Assembly (NCBI RefSeq): GCF_014193375.1
Contig: NZ_JACHZF010000007.1
Coordinates: 1-64,000 of the forward strand
Source: Halomonas campaniensis
GTDB taxonomy: Bacteria > Pseudomonadota > Gammaproteobacteria > Pseudomonadales > Halomonadaceae
Direction: 5' to 3'
Length of the DNA stretch: 64,000 nucleotides
In this document: piece by piece, positions 25,512-35,368 of the stretch
Numbering within the stretch: position 1 is the first letter of the stretch
How the letters are laid out: the number at the start of each line of letters is the position of its first letter
Translations under genes and position numbers: made by a program
The notes under the pieces: model-generated
What the model was told of the DNA's origin: nothing
The model's database searches: none
Seen by the model: only the letters and a program-made list of their open reading frames with translations

Positions 25512-27095
25512 TCACGGCGTGCGGGTCGCGGCCAGCGGCCCGGGCTCGGCCAGCAGTGTACCGGCAAAGGTGGCGCCGCCGGAACCGGCGGCCGCGGGCT
25601 TGAGGACGAGCCGGCCGCCCATGGCCTCCATCAGCGAATGGCTGATGGCCAGCCCCATGCCGAGGCCGTCGGGGCGGCCCGAGTGGAAGGGGGCGAAGAT
25701 CCACTCGGCGTCGGCCTCGGCGACGCCGGGGCCGCGGTCGCTCACCGTGAAGGTGACCTCGCGGCGGCCGGTGCGCCGGGCGTGGATGGTGACCCGGTCC
25801 GCGCCGGGACATCCGCGGCTCGCCTCCAGGGCGTTGAGCAGCAGGTTGACCAGCACCTGCTCCAGGGCCACGGGGTCGGCCATCACCCGGGGCAGGGCGT
25901 CCTGCAGCTCGTGCTCCAGCGCCACGCCGGCCTGCTGGTACTGCCACTCGCAGAGCCGGCAGGCGGCATCGACCACCTCGAGCAGCGCCACCGGCCGGGG
26001 GCGGGTCTGGCCCTTGCGCACGAAGGTGCGGATATGGCGAAGCCGCTCGGCCAGGCGCTGGATCTGCTCGTTGATGCGGGTCAGCGGCAGCAGGAGGTCG
26101 CCGGCGGGGCGGTCGGGGTCAGCCTGCAGCTGCATCAGCGCACCGCTGGCGTAGTTGGCGATGGCGCCCAGCGGCTGGTTCAGCTCGTGGGCGATGTTCG
26201 AGGCCAGCTCGCCGGTGGTGGCGAGGCGGTTGGCGTGGGCGATCTGCTCCTGGTGGCGACGCTCCTGGTCCTCGTTGGCCTTGCGCAGGCCGATGTCGCG
26301 GTTGAGCAGCGAGAGGTGGTCGGGCTCGGCCCCGGGGCCGCGGTGGGCGAGCACCACGCTGAGCACCGGGACCGGGCCACGGGGCCCGCGCATCTCCAGT
26401 TCGCCGCTCCAGGAGCCGTAGCGGGCCACGGCCGGCAGCACGATCTCGCGCAGTTCGGCCAGGGAGTCCGGGGTGTAGGCCAGCGCGAGGCGGGCCTCGC
26501 CGCCCTCCTGCAGCGGGCGCGCCAGCAGCCGGCGGGCGGCTTCGTTGGAGGAGAAGATGCGTTCCTCGCCGTCGACGAACAGCACGTAGTCGGTGGTCGA
26601 CTCCACCACCCGGGCCAAGCGCTCGCGGTTGGCCTCGGCGCGGATGCGCCGGCTCACGTCGCGGGAGACGCAGAGGATGTCGATCAGCTCGCCGGTGGCC
26701 GGGTCGCGGCGGGTGCGGCTGGTGGTCTCGAACCAGACGTAGTGGCCGTCCCGGGCGCGGAAGCGGTAGGTCTGCTGGTAGAAGCCGTCGTGGTAGTAGA
26801 CCCGCGGCGACTTGTTGAGCAGATCGGCCAGGTCCTCCGGGTGGAAGAGGTCATAGGCGGAGACGCCGATCAGCTCCTCGGGCGCATAGCCGAGCAGGTC
26901 GCGGGCGGCCTGGGAGGCATAGAGGAAGGTGCCGTCCCGGGCGTGGCGGCTGATCAGGTCGGTGGTGCGCTCGGCCAGCCATCGGTAGTGCGCCTTCTCC
27001 TCCTCCAGGGCCGCGTTGGCCTCGGCCAGGCGGGCGTTGCGCGCCTCGAGCCAGGCCAGGCGCTGCGCCGGATCCCGTGGGGCGTCGTCCGCCAT
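25512..27095 (-). CDS. Soluble PAS-domain sensor histidine kinase
   Basis: A 527-residue kinase without membrane segments. A coiled coil at about 10-35 is followed by a PAS domain (DLISRHARDGTFLYASQAA, then PAC at FRARDGHYVWFETTSR) and a second weaker PAS (ESTTDYVLFVDGEERIFSSNEAARR). The H-box NIAHELNQPLGA places the phosphorylated His near 303. The ATPase domain has VLVNLLLNALEAS, DRGPGV and GLGMGLAIS. This is the FixL/TodS-like type that senses cytosolic signals. It starts inside the stop of the oxygenase gene, and its partner regulator is 17 bases downstream. The signal is unknown; the oxygenase partner hints at oxygen or redox. Confidence 0.92.
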   Translation of the reverse strand: MADDAPRDPAQRLAWLEARNARLAEANAALEEEKAHYRWLAERTTDLISRHARDGTFLYASQAARDLLGYAPEELIGVSAYDLFHPEDLADLLNKSPRVYYHDGFYQQTYRFRARDGHYVWFETTSRTRRDPATGELIDILCVSRDVSRRIRAEANRERLARVVESTTDYVLFVDGEERIFSSNEAARRLLARPLQEGGEARLALAYTPDSLAELREIVLPAVARYGSWSGELEMRGPRGPVPVLSVVLAHRGPGAEPDHLSLLNRDIGLRKANEDQERRHQEQIAHANRLATTGELASNIAHELNQPLGAIANYASGALMQLQADPDRPAGDLLLPLTRINEQIQRLAERLRHIRTFVRKGQTRPRPVALLEVVDAACRLCEWQYQQAGVALEHELQDALPRVMADPVALEQVLVNLLLNALEASRGCPGADRVTIHARRTGRREVTFTVSDRGPGVAEADAEWIFAPFHSGRPDGLGMGLAISHSLMEAMGGRLVLKPAAAGSGGATFAGTLLAEPGPLAATRTP

Positions 27096-27763
27096 CAGCG
27101 CGCCGGGTCCACCCGGCCACCCAGCGAGGCGTTGCGCCGGAACCAGCCGGCGATGCTGGCGCGGGGGCGTCGCGTCGGCAGCACCTCGTGGGGGATGGTC
27201 TCGGAGAGGAAGCAGGCGAAGTTGCCGGCGCAGGGCCTGACCCGCGCCACCTCGCGTTCGGGGTCGTCGGCGGCGAAGATCACCATCTCGCCGCCGCCAT
27301 CGGCGGGCCAGTCGGGATTGAGGTAGCCCACGGTGGAGACCACGCGGTTGGCGCGGCCGCGGAAGCTGTCCAGGTGCCGCCGGTAGAAGGCCCCGGCGGG
27401 GTAGTGGGCGAAGTGGGCCTCGTACTCGAACAGCCCGAGGTAGAGCGCCTGGTTGAGCTCGCGCTGCAGCTGGCCCATGGCCTCGAGGTAGCGTCGCTGG
27501 GCGAGGCTCTCGCGGTCCAGCCAGTGGATGGCGTCGCCACGGATGTCGCGGCGCAGGGTGTGCTCGGTGCCGCGGCCGATACCGGCGGCCTCCAGGGCAT
27601 CGTGCTCGACCAGCGCCGCCAGCTCGCGCTGCAGCCCGGCGCAGAGCTCGGCGTCGAGGACCCCCTCGCCGATGTACCAGCCCTGTTCCACCAGGGCATC
27701 GATCAGCTGGGGCAGGGCGTGGGGGGCCAGGGCGGGAGCGTAAGGGTGCGTCAGCGGGGTCAT
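27095..27763 (-). CDS. 2OG-Fe(II) dioxygenase, prolyl-4-hydroxylase-like
   Basis: A 222-residue oxygenase of the P4Hc/SM-20 type. Iron ligands are His130 and Asp132 in YRRHLDSF and His192 in PHEVLP. Arg200 in RRPRAS would bind 2-oxoglutarate. VGYLNPDW is typical of the fold. Such enzymes hydroxylate prolyl residues or other targets in the cytosol using oxygen. Its stop overlaps the kinase start, and the NUDIX gene is 6 bases upstream, so four genes share one transcript. A link to the PAS kinase is inferred. Confidence 0.85.
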   Translation of the reverse strand: MTPLTHPYAPALAPHALPQLIDALVEQGWYIGEGVLDAELCAGLQRELAALVEHDALEAAGIGRGTEHTLRRDIRGDAIHWLDRESLAQRRYLEAMGQLQRELNQALYLGLFEYEAHFAHYPAGAFYRRHLDSFRGRANRVVSTVGYLNPDWPADGGGEMVIFAADDPEREVARVRPCAGNFACFLSETIPHEVLPTRRPRASIAGWFRRNASLGGRVDPAR

Positions 27764-27769
27764 CCGGGG

Positions 27770-28414
27770 TCAGGTCTCGGGCGTGGCGTGCTGCTGGATG
27801 CGCAGCAGGCGTTCGGGGAAATAGCACAGGGGGCCGCAGCCCGGCTCGCGATGCAGGCTGATCGGGCGCTCGAACCCCTCGACCAGCAGCTCCACCAGCA
27901 TCATCGCCGACAGGCCCCAGATCACCTGCCCGGCCACATGGTAGTTGGGCACATAGAAGGGGCGGCCATCCACCGGGATCACGTCGGTATGGTGGCGGCG
28001 GTCCTCCAGAAAGTGACGCAGCGGCACCTCGAAGATGGTATCCAGCTCGGTGGGGTCGGGGATCAGCGGCAGGTCGGGCGGGATCAGGCCCACATAGGGG
28101 GTGACGCGGATGCCGTGCAGCGAGACCACGTCCGACAGCCGGCCGAGCAGCTCGACCCGCTCCGGCGGCAGGGCGATCTCCTCCTCGGATTCCCGCAGGG
28201 CGGTGAACAGCAGGTCGGGGTCGTGGGCCTCGCGCTTGCCGCCGGGGAAGGCCACCTGGCCGCTGTGGGTGTTGAGGTGGTCGGCGCGGCGGGTGAACAG
28301 CAGGGTCGGCTCGGCCCGGTCGACGATCGGCATCAGCACCGCCGCCTCGGGCATGCGCGTCATCACCCGGCGGGGGCGGTGCGCTTGCAGGCGTTCGCGA
28401 AGTTTCTCTAACAT
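27770..28414 (-). CDS. NUDIX hydrolase, CoA pyrophosphatase (NudL-like)
   Basis: A 214-residue NUDIX enzyme. The NUDIX box at 58-80 reads GGKREAHDPDLLFTALRESE followed by EEI, and the preceding HSGQVAFPGG is typical of the CoA pyrophosphatase subgroup (YeaB/NudL), as is the upstream LLFTRRADHLNTH. It would cleave CoA to phosphopantetheine and 3',5'-ADP. ATG 28414 is chosen from homologue-like length and a GGAA 5 bases upstream. It heads a minus-strand operon with the oxygenase and two-component genes, and is divergent from the next NUDIX gene. Confidence 0.88.
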   Translation of the reverse strand: MLEKLRERLQAHRPRRVMTRMPEAAVLMPIVDRAEPTLLFTRRADHLNTHSGQVAFPGGKREAHDPDLLFTALRESEEEIALPPERVELLGRLSDVVSLHGIRVTPYVGLIPPDLPLIPDPTELDTIFEVPLRHFLEDRRHHTDVIPVDGRPFYVPNYHVAGQVIWGLSAMMLVELLVEGFERPISLHREPGCGPLCYFPERLLRIQQHATPET

Positions 28415-28517
28415 GAGGCTTCCATCGGGTTTGATTCCTTCTAACCGGCCGCCATTGCCGGCGTCAAGCCTGGACCGGGCGGCTGCCGTGCCGCTTCTCA
28501 GCCTGCCAGGGAGCCCC

Positions 28518-29075
28518 ATGAACTTCTGCAGCCACTGCGGCCATACCGTGCGCTTCGCCATTCCGGACGGGGATGACCGTCCGCGCTACCTGTGCGACGA
28601 GTGCGGCACCATCCACTACCAGAACCCGCGCATCGTCGCCGGTACCCTGCCGGTGAGCGGCTCCCGGGTGCTGCTGTGCCGCCGCGCCATCGCCCCGCGC
28701 AAGGGCTACTGGACCCTGCCGGCCGGCTACATGGAGAACGCCGAGACCACCGTGGAGGCCGCCGCCCGGGAGACCCTCGAGGAGGCCTGCGCCGAGGTCG
28801 AGATCCACGGGCTCTATACCCTGATCAACCTGCCGCACATCAACCAGGTCTACATGATGTTCCGCGCCGACCTGTCCGGCGGTTTCGACGCCGGGCCGGA
28901 GAGCCTCGAGGTGGCGCTGTTCGAGGAGCACGAGATCCCCTGGGACGAGCTCGCCTTTCCCACCATCGAGCGCACCCTGCGCCACTTCTATGCCGACCGT
29001 CGCGACCAGCGGTTCCCGCTGCATATCAGCGATATCACCCCCGAGGATCGCGAGCGCTACTTCGGTTCTGCCTGA
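28518..29075 (+). CDS. Zinc-ribbon NUDIX hydrolase
   Basis: A 185-residue NUDIX protein with an N-terminal zinc ribbon: Cys4 and Cys7 in CSHC, Cys26 and Cys29 in CDEC. The NUDIX box (GYMENAETTVEAAARETLEE) spans about 73-92. The family includes NudC-like and ADP-ribose or FAD-type pyrophosphatases; the substrate cannot be told. AGGGAG precedes the ATG by about 5 bases. It is divergent from the other NUDIX gene across 103 bases. It ends 10 bases before the polyol regulator, so the two may be cotranscribed. Confidence 0.88.
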   Translation: MNFCSHCGHTVRFAIPDGDDRPRYLCDECGTIHYQNPRIVAGTLPVSGSRVLLCRRAIAPRKGYWTLPAGYMENAETTVEAAARETLEEACAEVEIHGLYTLINLPHINQVYMMFRADLSGGFDAGPESLEVALFEEHEIPWDELAFPTIERTLRHFYADRRDQRFPLHISDITPEDRERYFGSA

Positions 29076-29085
29076 GGACACGCCA

Positions 29086-30039
29086 TTGGACAAGTTCGAG
29101 GTTAGGCTGGATCAGGCGGCGAGGGCCGCCTGGATGTCCTTCGTGGGCGGCATGACCCAGGACGAGATCGCCCACCAGCTGGGGGTGTCGCGCCCCGGGG
29201 TGCAGCGGCTGCTGGCCCTGGCGCGCCAGGAGGGGCTGGTCAAGGTGCATATCGACCATCCGGTGGCGGCCTGCATGGCGATGTCCAGCGCCATTCGCCA
29301 GCGCTTCGGCCTGGACTTCTGCGACGTGGTGCCTGCCGAGCCGGAGGCTGCCGACGGGGCCGCCCACTACCTGGCCGTGGCCGGTGCCGAGCGCGTCAGT
29401 CGCCTGGTGGAGCGCAGCAAGCCGCTGACGCTGGCACTGGGCACCGGGCGCTCGGTGCGAGCGACCGTGGAGGCGCTCAGCCGGGTGGAGCGTCCCCAGC
29501 ATCGCTTCGTCTCTCTGGTGGGCAACGTGGCCCGTGACGGCTCCTCCAACCGCTACGATGGGGTCATGGTGCTGGCCGACAAGACCGGTGGCGAGCGCTT
29601 CCTGCTGCCGGCGCCGGTGGTGGCGAGCACGGTGGAGGAGAAGGAGGCCATGCAGCGCCAGCGGTTGTTCCAGTCCGTCGCCGCCGTGGCACGCCAGGCC
29701 GAGACCGCCTATATCGGCATCGGCAAGATCGACCGTGAGGCTACCCTGTTTCAGGATCACTTCATCTCCGAGGGAGAGCTGGAGGAGCTGCTGGACCTCG
29801 AGGCGGTGGGGGAGCTGCTGGGCTGGCCGATGAATGCCCGGGGCGAGGTGATCGACTGCTCGACCAGTCGACGCATCACCAGCCTGCCGCTGGACATGCT
29901 GGTCAGCCAGCCGCTGGTGGCGCTGGCCGGCGGCCGGGACAAGGCGCCCGCCATCCTGGCCGCCCTGCGCGGCGGCTGGCTCAAGGGGCTGGTCACCGAC
30001 GAGGTGGCGGCACGGTTCATCACCGAGCAGGCAGGGTGA
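29086..30039 (+). CDS. SorC/DeoR-type sugar-binding transcriptional regulator
   Basis: A 317-residue regulator of the SorC family. The helix-turn-helix is at about 17-50 (GGMTQDEIAHQLGVSRPGVQRLL). The C-terminal sugar-binding domain has ALGTGRSVRATVEAL, ADKTGGERFLLPAP, AYIGIGKID and a final LRGGWLKGLVTDEVAAR. Such proteins bind a phosphorylated sugar or polyol as inducer. The start is TTG at 29086, backed by GAGGA about 8 bases upstream. It directly precedes the polyol transport operon, and a dyad between them is a likely operator. Confidence 0.9.
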   Translation: MDKFEVRLDQAARAAWMSFVGGMTQDEIAHQLGVSRPGVQRLLALARQEGLVKVHIDHPVAACMAMSSAIRQRFGLDFCDVVPAEPEAADGAAHYLAVAGAERVSRLVERSKPLTLALGTGRSVRATVEALSRVERPQHRFVSLVGNVARDGSSNRYDGVMVLADKTGGERFLLPAPVVASTVEEKEAMQRQRLFQSVAAVARQAETAYIGIGKIDREATLFQDHFISEGELEELLDLEAVGELLGWPMNARGEVIDCSTSRRITSLPLDMLVSQPLVALAGGRDKAPAILAALRGGWLKGLVTDEVAARFITEQAG

Positions 30040-30113
30040 GCCCCTGCCGGCTTGCCTCTCCCCTCCGACCAAAGTCTAGCCATCCCGGCTTTGCTTTTTT
30101 TGGGCTGCTGTCC

Positions 30114-30145
30114 GATCATTTGATTGCACGATGATCAAAATGATC
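30114..30145 (+). promoter_or_regulatory. Inverted repeat, likely SorC-type operator of the polyol operon
   Basis: GATCATTTGAT (30114-30124) is mirrored by ATCAAAATGATC (30134-30145), with one extra A in the right arm. It lies 47 bases before the binding-protein ATG in an AT-rich gap unlike its surroundings. A weak -35 (TTGCTT at 30091-30096) and -10 (GATCAT at 30114) would overlap the left arm. Confidence 0.6.
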
Positions 30146-30191
30146 AGATCGCGACAACACATAACAACGCGATACCCCAAAGGAGCCCCCC

Positions 30192-31508
30192 ATGAAGCTC
30201 ACCCGAGCCCTGCCGCTGGCCACCCTGGCGGCCGCCGTTGCCGCCGCCTCCCAGGTCCAGGCCGAGACCCTTCGCGTCGCCACCGTCAACAACAACGACA
30301 TGGTGATCATGCAGAGCCTGACCAGCGAGTTCGAACAGGCGCATCCCGGCATCGAGGTCGACTGGGTCATCCTGGAAGAGAACGTGTTGCGTCAGCGCCT
30401 GACCACCGATGTCGCCACCGGCGGTGGGCAGTTCGACGTCATGACCATCGGCACCTACGAGGTGCCCATCTGGGCCGAGCGCGAGTGGCTGGTGCCGCTC
30501 ACCGACCTGCCCGACGACTATGACGTCGACGACCTGCTGACCTCGGTGCGCGACGGTCTCTCCCATGACGGCACGCTCCATGCGCTGCCCTTCTACGGCG
30601 AGAGCTCGATGCTCTTCTACCGCACCGACCTCTTCGAGGAGCACGGCATCGAGATGCCGGAGCAGCCCACCTGGGAAGAGGTCCATGACTGGGCCAGCCG
30701 GATCCACGACCCTGACAACGGTGCCTATGGCATCTGCCTGCGTGGAAAGCCGGGCTGGGGCGAGAACATGGCCTTCGTCTCGACCCTGGTGAACACCTTC
30801 GGCGGACGCTGGTTCGACGAGGAGTGGCAGCCGCAGATCAACTCGCCCGAGTGGCAGGAGGCGATCGCCTTCTATGTCGATCTGCTCGGCAACTACGGGC
30901 CGCCCGGCGCCAGCTCCAACGGCTTCAACGAGAACCAGGCGCTGTTCTCCAGCGGACGCTGCGCGATGTGGGTCGACGCCACCTCGGCGGCGGGGCGCAT
31001 CTACGATGCCCGCGAGTCCGACGTCGCCGATGTGCTGGGCTTCTCCCAGGCGCCGGTGGCCGTGACCCCCAAGGGCTCCCACTGGCTGTGGTCCTGGGCC
31101 CTGGCCATCCCGGCCTCGTCGGAGCGGCAGGAGGCGGCCCGGCAGTTCATCACCTGGGCGACGTCGCGCGACTACGTCGAGATGGTCGGTGAGCGCGAGG
31201 GCTGGACCAGCGTGCCGCCGGGAACCCGCACCTCCACCTACCAGGACGAGCGCTATAGCGAGGCGGCGCCCTTCGCCAGCTTCGTGCTCGAGGCCATGCA
31301 GAACGCCGACCCCACCGACTCGACCCTGGAGCCGAGCCCCTATGTGGGCGTGCAGTTCGCCGGCATCCCGGAGTTCCAGGCCATCGGTACCCAGGTGGGG
31401 CAGATGGTGGCTGCGGCGCTGACCGGCCAGATGCCGGTGCAGCAGGCCCTCGACAACGCCCAGCGTAGCGCCGAGCGGACCATGCGCCAGGCCGGCTACT
31501 ACGACTGA
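30192..31508 (+). CDS. Polyol/sugar ABC transporter substrate-binding protein
   Basis: A 438-residue periplasmic binding protein of the extracellular family 1 type. A signal peptide spans 1-25 (ending AASQVQA). The rest shows the family pattern: TLRVATVNNNDM, QHPGIEVDW-like segment, LPFYGESSMLFYRTDLFEEHGIEMPEQPTW in parts, and GRCAMWVDATSAAG. It resembles SmoE/MtlE sorbitol or mannitol binders. AGGAG at 30181-30185 sets the start. It is the first gene of the uptake operon. Ligand identity is inferred from the dehydrogenases downstream. Confidence 0.9.
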   Translation: MKLTRALPLATLAAAVAAASQVQAETLRVATVNNNDMVIMQSLTSEFEQAHPGIEVDWVILEENVLRQRLTTDVATGGGQFDVMTIGTYEVPIWAEREWLVPLTDLPDDYDVDDLLTSVRDGLSHDGTLHALPFYGESSMLFYRTDLFEEHGIEMPEQPTWEEVHDWASRIHDPDNGAYGICLRGKPGWGENMAFVSTLVNTFGGRWFDEEWQPQINSPEWQEAIAFYVDLLGNYGPPGASSNGFNENQALFSSGRCAMWVDATSAAGRIYDARESDVADVLGFSQAPVAVTPKGSHWLWSWALAIPASSERQEAARQFITWATSRDYVEMVGEREGWTSVPPGTRTSTYQDERYSEAAPFASFVLEAMQNADPTDSTLEPSPYVGVQFAGIPEFQAIGTQVGQMVAAALTGQMPVQQALDNAQRSAERTMRQAGYYD

Positions 31509-31576
31509 GCCGCGCGACAGGGCCGGCCGGCGTCGCCGGCTGGCCCCTTCCTCTCCGACATCAAGTGGTAACTCCC

Positions 31577-32464
31577 ATGACGACGCGTGCCTCCGGGCGT
31601 ACCGTCGGTGGCCTGCGCTCCCTTTCGCTGCAGGCACCGGCCGTCACGCTCCTTCTGATCTGGATGCTGATCCCCCTGGGGATGACCCTGTGGTTCTCCT
31701 TCCAGCGTTACAACCTGCTGATGCCCGGCATGGAGCAGTTCGCCGGCCTGGAGAACTACCGCTACCTGCTGACCGACCCGGCCCTCTGGTCGGCCATGGG
31801 CACCACCCTGGTGCTGGTGGGCTCGGTGCTGGCGATCTCGGTGATCGGTGGCACCCTGCTGGCGGTGCTCTACCAGCAGGAGTTCTTCGGCCGCGGGATC
31901 GCCCGGGTGCTGGCGATCTCACCGTTCTTCATCATGCCCACCGTCAGCGCCCTGGTGTGGAAGAACATGATGATGCATCCGGTCAACGGCGTGCTGGCCT
32001 GGTTCACCGGCCTGTTCGGCCTGCCGGCCATCGACTGGTTCTCCTCCTACCCGCTGCTGTCGATCATCATCATCGTCTCCTGGCAGTGGCTGCCCTTCGC
32101 GCTGTTGATCCTGCTCACCGCCATGCAGTCCCTGGACGATGACCAGGTCGAGGCGGCGCGCATGGATGGGGCGGGACCCATCGCGGTGTTCTTCTTCATC
32201 ACGCTGCCGCACCTGAAGCGGGCGATCAGCGTGGTGATCATGATCCAGATGATCTTCCTGCTGACCATCTTCGCCGAGATCTTCGTCACCACCTCGGGCG
32301 GTCCCGGCCTGGCCACCACCAACCTGGCCTACCTGATCTACATCCGCGCGCTGCTGGAGTTCGATGTCGGGGGCGCCTCCGCCGGCGGTGTCATCGCCAT
32401 CATCCTGGCCAACATCGTGGCGATCTTCCTGATCCGCATGGTCGCCAGGAACCTGGAAGACTGA
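31577..32464 (+). CDS. Polyol ABC transporter permease 1 (SmoF/MtlF-like)
   Basis: A 295-residue inner-membrane permease with about six hydrophobic segments. The ATPase-contacting EAA loop reads EAARMDGAGPIAVFFFITLP near 198-217. A first segment WMLIPLGMTLWFSF and AISPFFIMPTVSALVW fit sugar permeases of the MalF type. The ATG at 31577 was preferred to an in-frame GTG at 31565. It forms the channel with the next gene. Its stop overlaps an upstream candidate start of that gene. Confidence 0.92.
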   Translation: MTTRASGRTVGGLRSLSLQAPAVTLLLIWMLIPLGMTLWFSFQRYNLLMPGMEQFAGLENYRYLLTDPALWSAMGTTLVLVGSVLAISVIGGTLLAVLYQQEFFGRGIARVLAISPFFIMPTVSALVWKNMMMHPVNGVLAWFTGLFGLPAIDWFSSYPLLSIIIIVSWQWLPFALLILLTAMQSLDDDQVEAARMDGAGPIAVFFFITLPHLKRAISVVIMIQMIFLLTIFAEIFVTTSGGPGLATTNLAYLIYIRALLEFDVGGASAGGVIAIILANIVAIFLIRMVARNLED

Positions 32465-32496
32465 TGCCGGCACGACACACGCAACGAGGTCACAAG

Positions 32497-33399
32497 ATGT
32501 TCAACAAGACACCCACCAGCGGCCCGGCGACGGCCGCGATGCCTCCGGCCCAGCAGGCGCTGGGCGGTCAGGGCATCGGCGCCGCGCTGGCGCGCCACCG
32601 GCGCCTCTGGCTGGCGCTGCTGGCCTGGACGATCACCTTCGTCATCTTCTTCCCGATCCTGTGGATGATCCTGACCGGCTTCAAGACCGAGGCCCAGGCC
32701 ATCGCCACGCCGTCACTCCTCTTCACGCCGACCCTGGAGAGCTATGAGGCGGTGCATGCGCGCGCCGACTACCTCAAGTTCGCCTGGAACAGCGTCTACG
32801 TGTCCGTGGGGTCGACCCTGCTGGCGCTGCTGATCGGCATCCCGGCGGCCTACTCCATGGCCTTCCTGCCCACCAAGCGCACCAAGGGCACCCTGCTGTG
32901 GATGCTCTCCACCAAGATGCTGCCGCCGGTGGGCGTGCTGGTGCCGATCTACCTGATCTTCCGCGATCTGGGCATGCTGGATACCCGCACCGGGCTGACC
33001 GTCGTCTACACCCTGATGAACCTGCCGATCGTCATCTGGATGCTCTACACCTTCTTCAAGGACCTGCCCAGGGACATCCTCGAGGCCGGGCGCATGGACG
33101 GCGCCAGCACCCTTCAGGAGGTGGGCTACCTGCTGATTCCGCTGACGCTGCCGGGCATCGCCTCCACCGGCCTGCTGTCGGTGATCCTGAGCTGGAACGA
33201 GGCCTTCTGGAGCCTCAACCTGACCTCCTCCCAGGCCGCCCCGCTGACCGCCTATATCGCGTCGTTCTCCAGTCCCGAAGGGCTCTTCTGGGCCAAGCTC
33301 TCGGCCGCCTCGACCATGGCTGTCGCGCCCATCCTCATCTTCGGCTGGCTGACCCAGAAGCAGATGGTGCGCGGCCTGACCTTCGGCGCGGTGAAATAA
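32497..33399 (+). CDS. Polyol ABC transporter permease 2 (SmoG/MtlG-like)
   Basis: A 300-residue permease of the MalG type. Segments include WTITFVIFFPILWMILTGFK near the start, and the EAA loop reads LEAGRMDGASTLQEVGYLLI. GAGG at 32486-32489, 7 bases before ATG 32497, decides the start; ATG 32464, overlapping the previous stop, is the alternative. The last codons encode VRGLTFGAVK, and the DNA for this tail is duplicated about 95 bases downstream, outside the gene. It pairs with the preceding permease. Confidence 0.92.
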   Translation: MFNKTPTSGPATAAMPPAQQALGGQGIGAALARHRRLWLALLAWTITFVIFFPILWMILTGFKTEAQAIATPSLLFTPTLESYEAVHARADYLKFAWNSVYVSVGSTLLALLIGIPAAYSMAFLPTKRTKGTLLWMLSTKMLPPVGVLVPIYLIFRDLGMLDTRTGLTVVYTLMNLPIVIWMLYTFFKDLPRDILEAGRMDGASTLQEVGYLLIPLTLPGIASTGLLSVILSWNEAFWSLNLTSSQAAPLTAYIASFSSPEGLFWAKLSAASTMAVAPILIFGWLTQKQMVRGLTFGAVK

Positions 33400-33494
33400 G
33401 TTCTCGACGACGGCGAAGGCGGGTCTTCGGCTGGTGCTCTCGCCAACGACAGAAGCAGAGGGTCCGCGGCCTGACCTTCGGCGCGGTGAAATAA
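33339..33494 (+). repeat. Duplicated 3' end of the permease gene
   Basis: Bases 33355-33399, the end of the permease gene, recur at 33450-33494 with two mismatches in 45 bases, again ending in TAA. A shorter match (CTTCGGCTGG at 33339 and 33425) shows the duplication reached further and has since gained about 9 bases. The second copy is a noncoding remnant just before the ATPase ribosome site. Confidence 0.9.
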
Positions 33495-33508
33495 TCAAGG
33501 AGCCTTCC

Positions 33509-34654
<1,146 letters not shown>

Positions 34655-34663
34655 GGGAGAACC

Positions 34664-35332
34664 ATGGATACCCTGATCTTCGACTGCGATGGCGTGCTGG
34701 TGGACAGCGAGGCGATCGCCGAGGCGACCCTGGTGGCGCTGCTTGGCGAGTGGCTGCCCGACCTCGATGCCGACGCCGCGCTCGGCCAGGCACTGGGGAT
34801 GACCACTGCCGATATCCTCGCCCACCTGGAGGGGCTGAGCGCACACCGGCTTCCCGCCCGGGCTGCCGAGCGGGTGGACGAGACCATCGAGGCGCGGCTG
34901 GCCCTGGAGCTGCGGGCCATGCCCGGGGTGGCCGCGGCCATCGCCGCCATCGACCTGCCCAGGGCGGTGGTTTCCAACAGCCGACGCCAGCGGGTGCTCG
35001 CGTCCCTGGGGAGCACGGGACTCGCCAGCGTGCTCGGCGAGGTTCCCATCTTCACCGCCGAACAGGTGGAACGGCCCAAACCGGACCCCGCCCTCTACCG
35101 CCTGGCGGCCACGACGCTTGGCGTGGTCCCGGAGCGCTGCCTGGTGGTGGAGGACAGCGTCTCCGGGGTCACCGCCGCCCATGCCGCCGGCATGCGGGTG
35201 ATCGGGTTCACCGGTGCCAGCCACGTGCAGCCCGGCCAGGACCGGCGCCTGGTCGCCGCCGGCGCCTGGCGCGTCATCGAACACATGCAGGAGCTGCCGG
35301 CCCTGGTGGGCGCGGCGCGCTACTCGGCCTGA
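34664..35332 (+). CDS. HAD-family phosphatase
   Basis: A 222-residue haloacid-dehalogenase-like hydrolase. Motif I is FDCDGVLVDSE with Asp8 and Asp10, motif II VVSNSRR near 105, and the later motif VVEDSVSGVTAAHAAGM holds the acidic pair. A helical cap follows motif I, as in the beta-phosphoglucomutase/sugar phosphatase group. It begins 9 bases after the ATPase gene. Such genes accompany polyol clusters, perhaps removing dead-end sugar phosphates. Substrate unknown. Confidence 0.88.
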   Translation: MDTLIFDCDGVLVDSEAIAEATLVALLGEWLPDLDADAALGQALGMTTADILAHLEGLSAHRLPARAAERVDETIEARLALELRAMPGVAAAIAAIDLPRAVVSNSRRQRVLASLGSTGLASVLGEVPIFTAEQVERPKPDPALYRLAATTLGVVPERCLVVEDSVSGVTAAHAAGMRVIGFTGASHVQPGQDRRLVAAGAWRVIEHMQELPALVGAARYSA

Positions 35333-35368
35333 CCCACGCCATCATCCCAGCAAAGCGAGACACGACTC

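Noticed and set aside
33400..33508. Small gene in the gap with the repeated VRGLTFGAVK coding block
   Set aside because: It is a duplicated fragment of the permease end without its own start.
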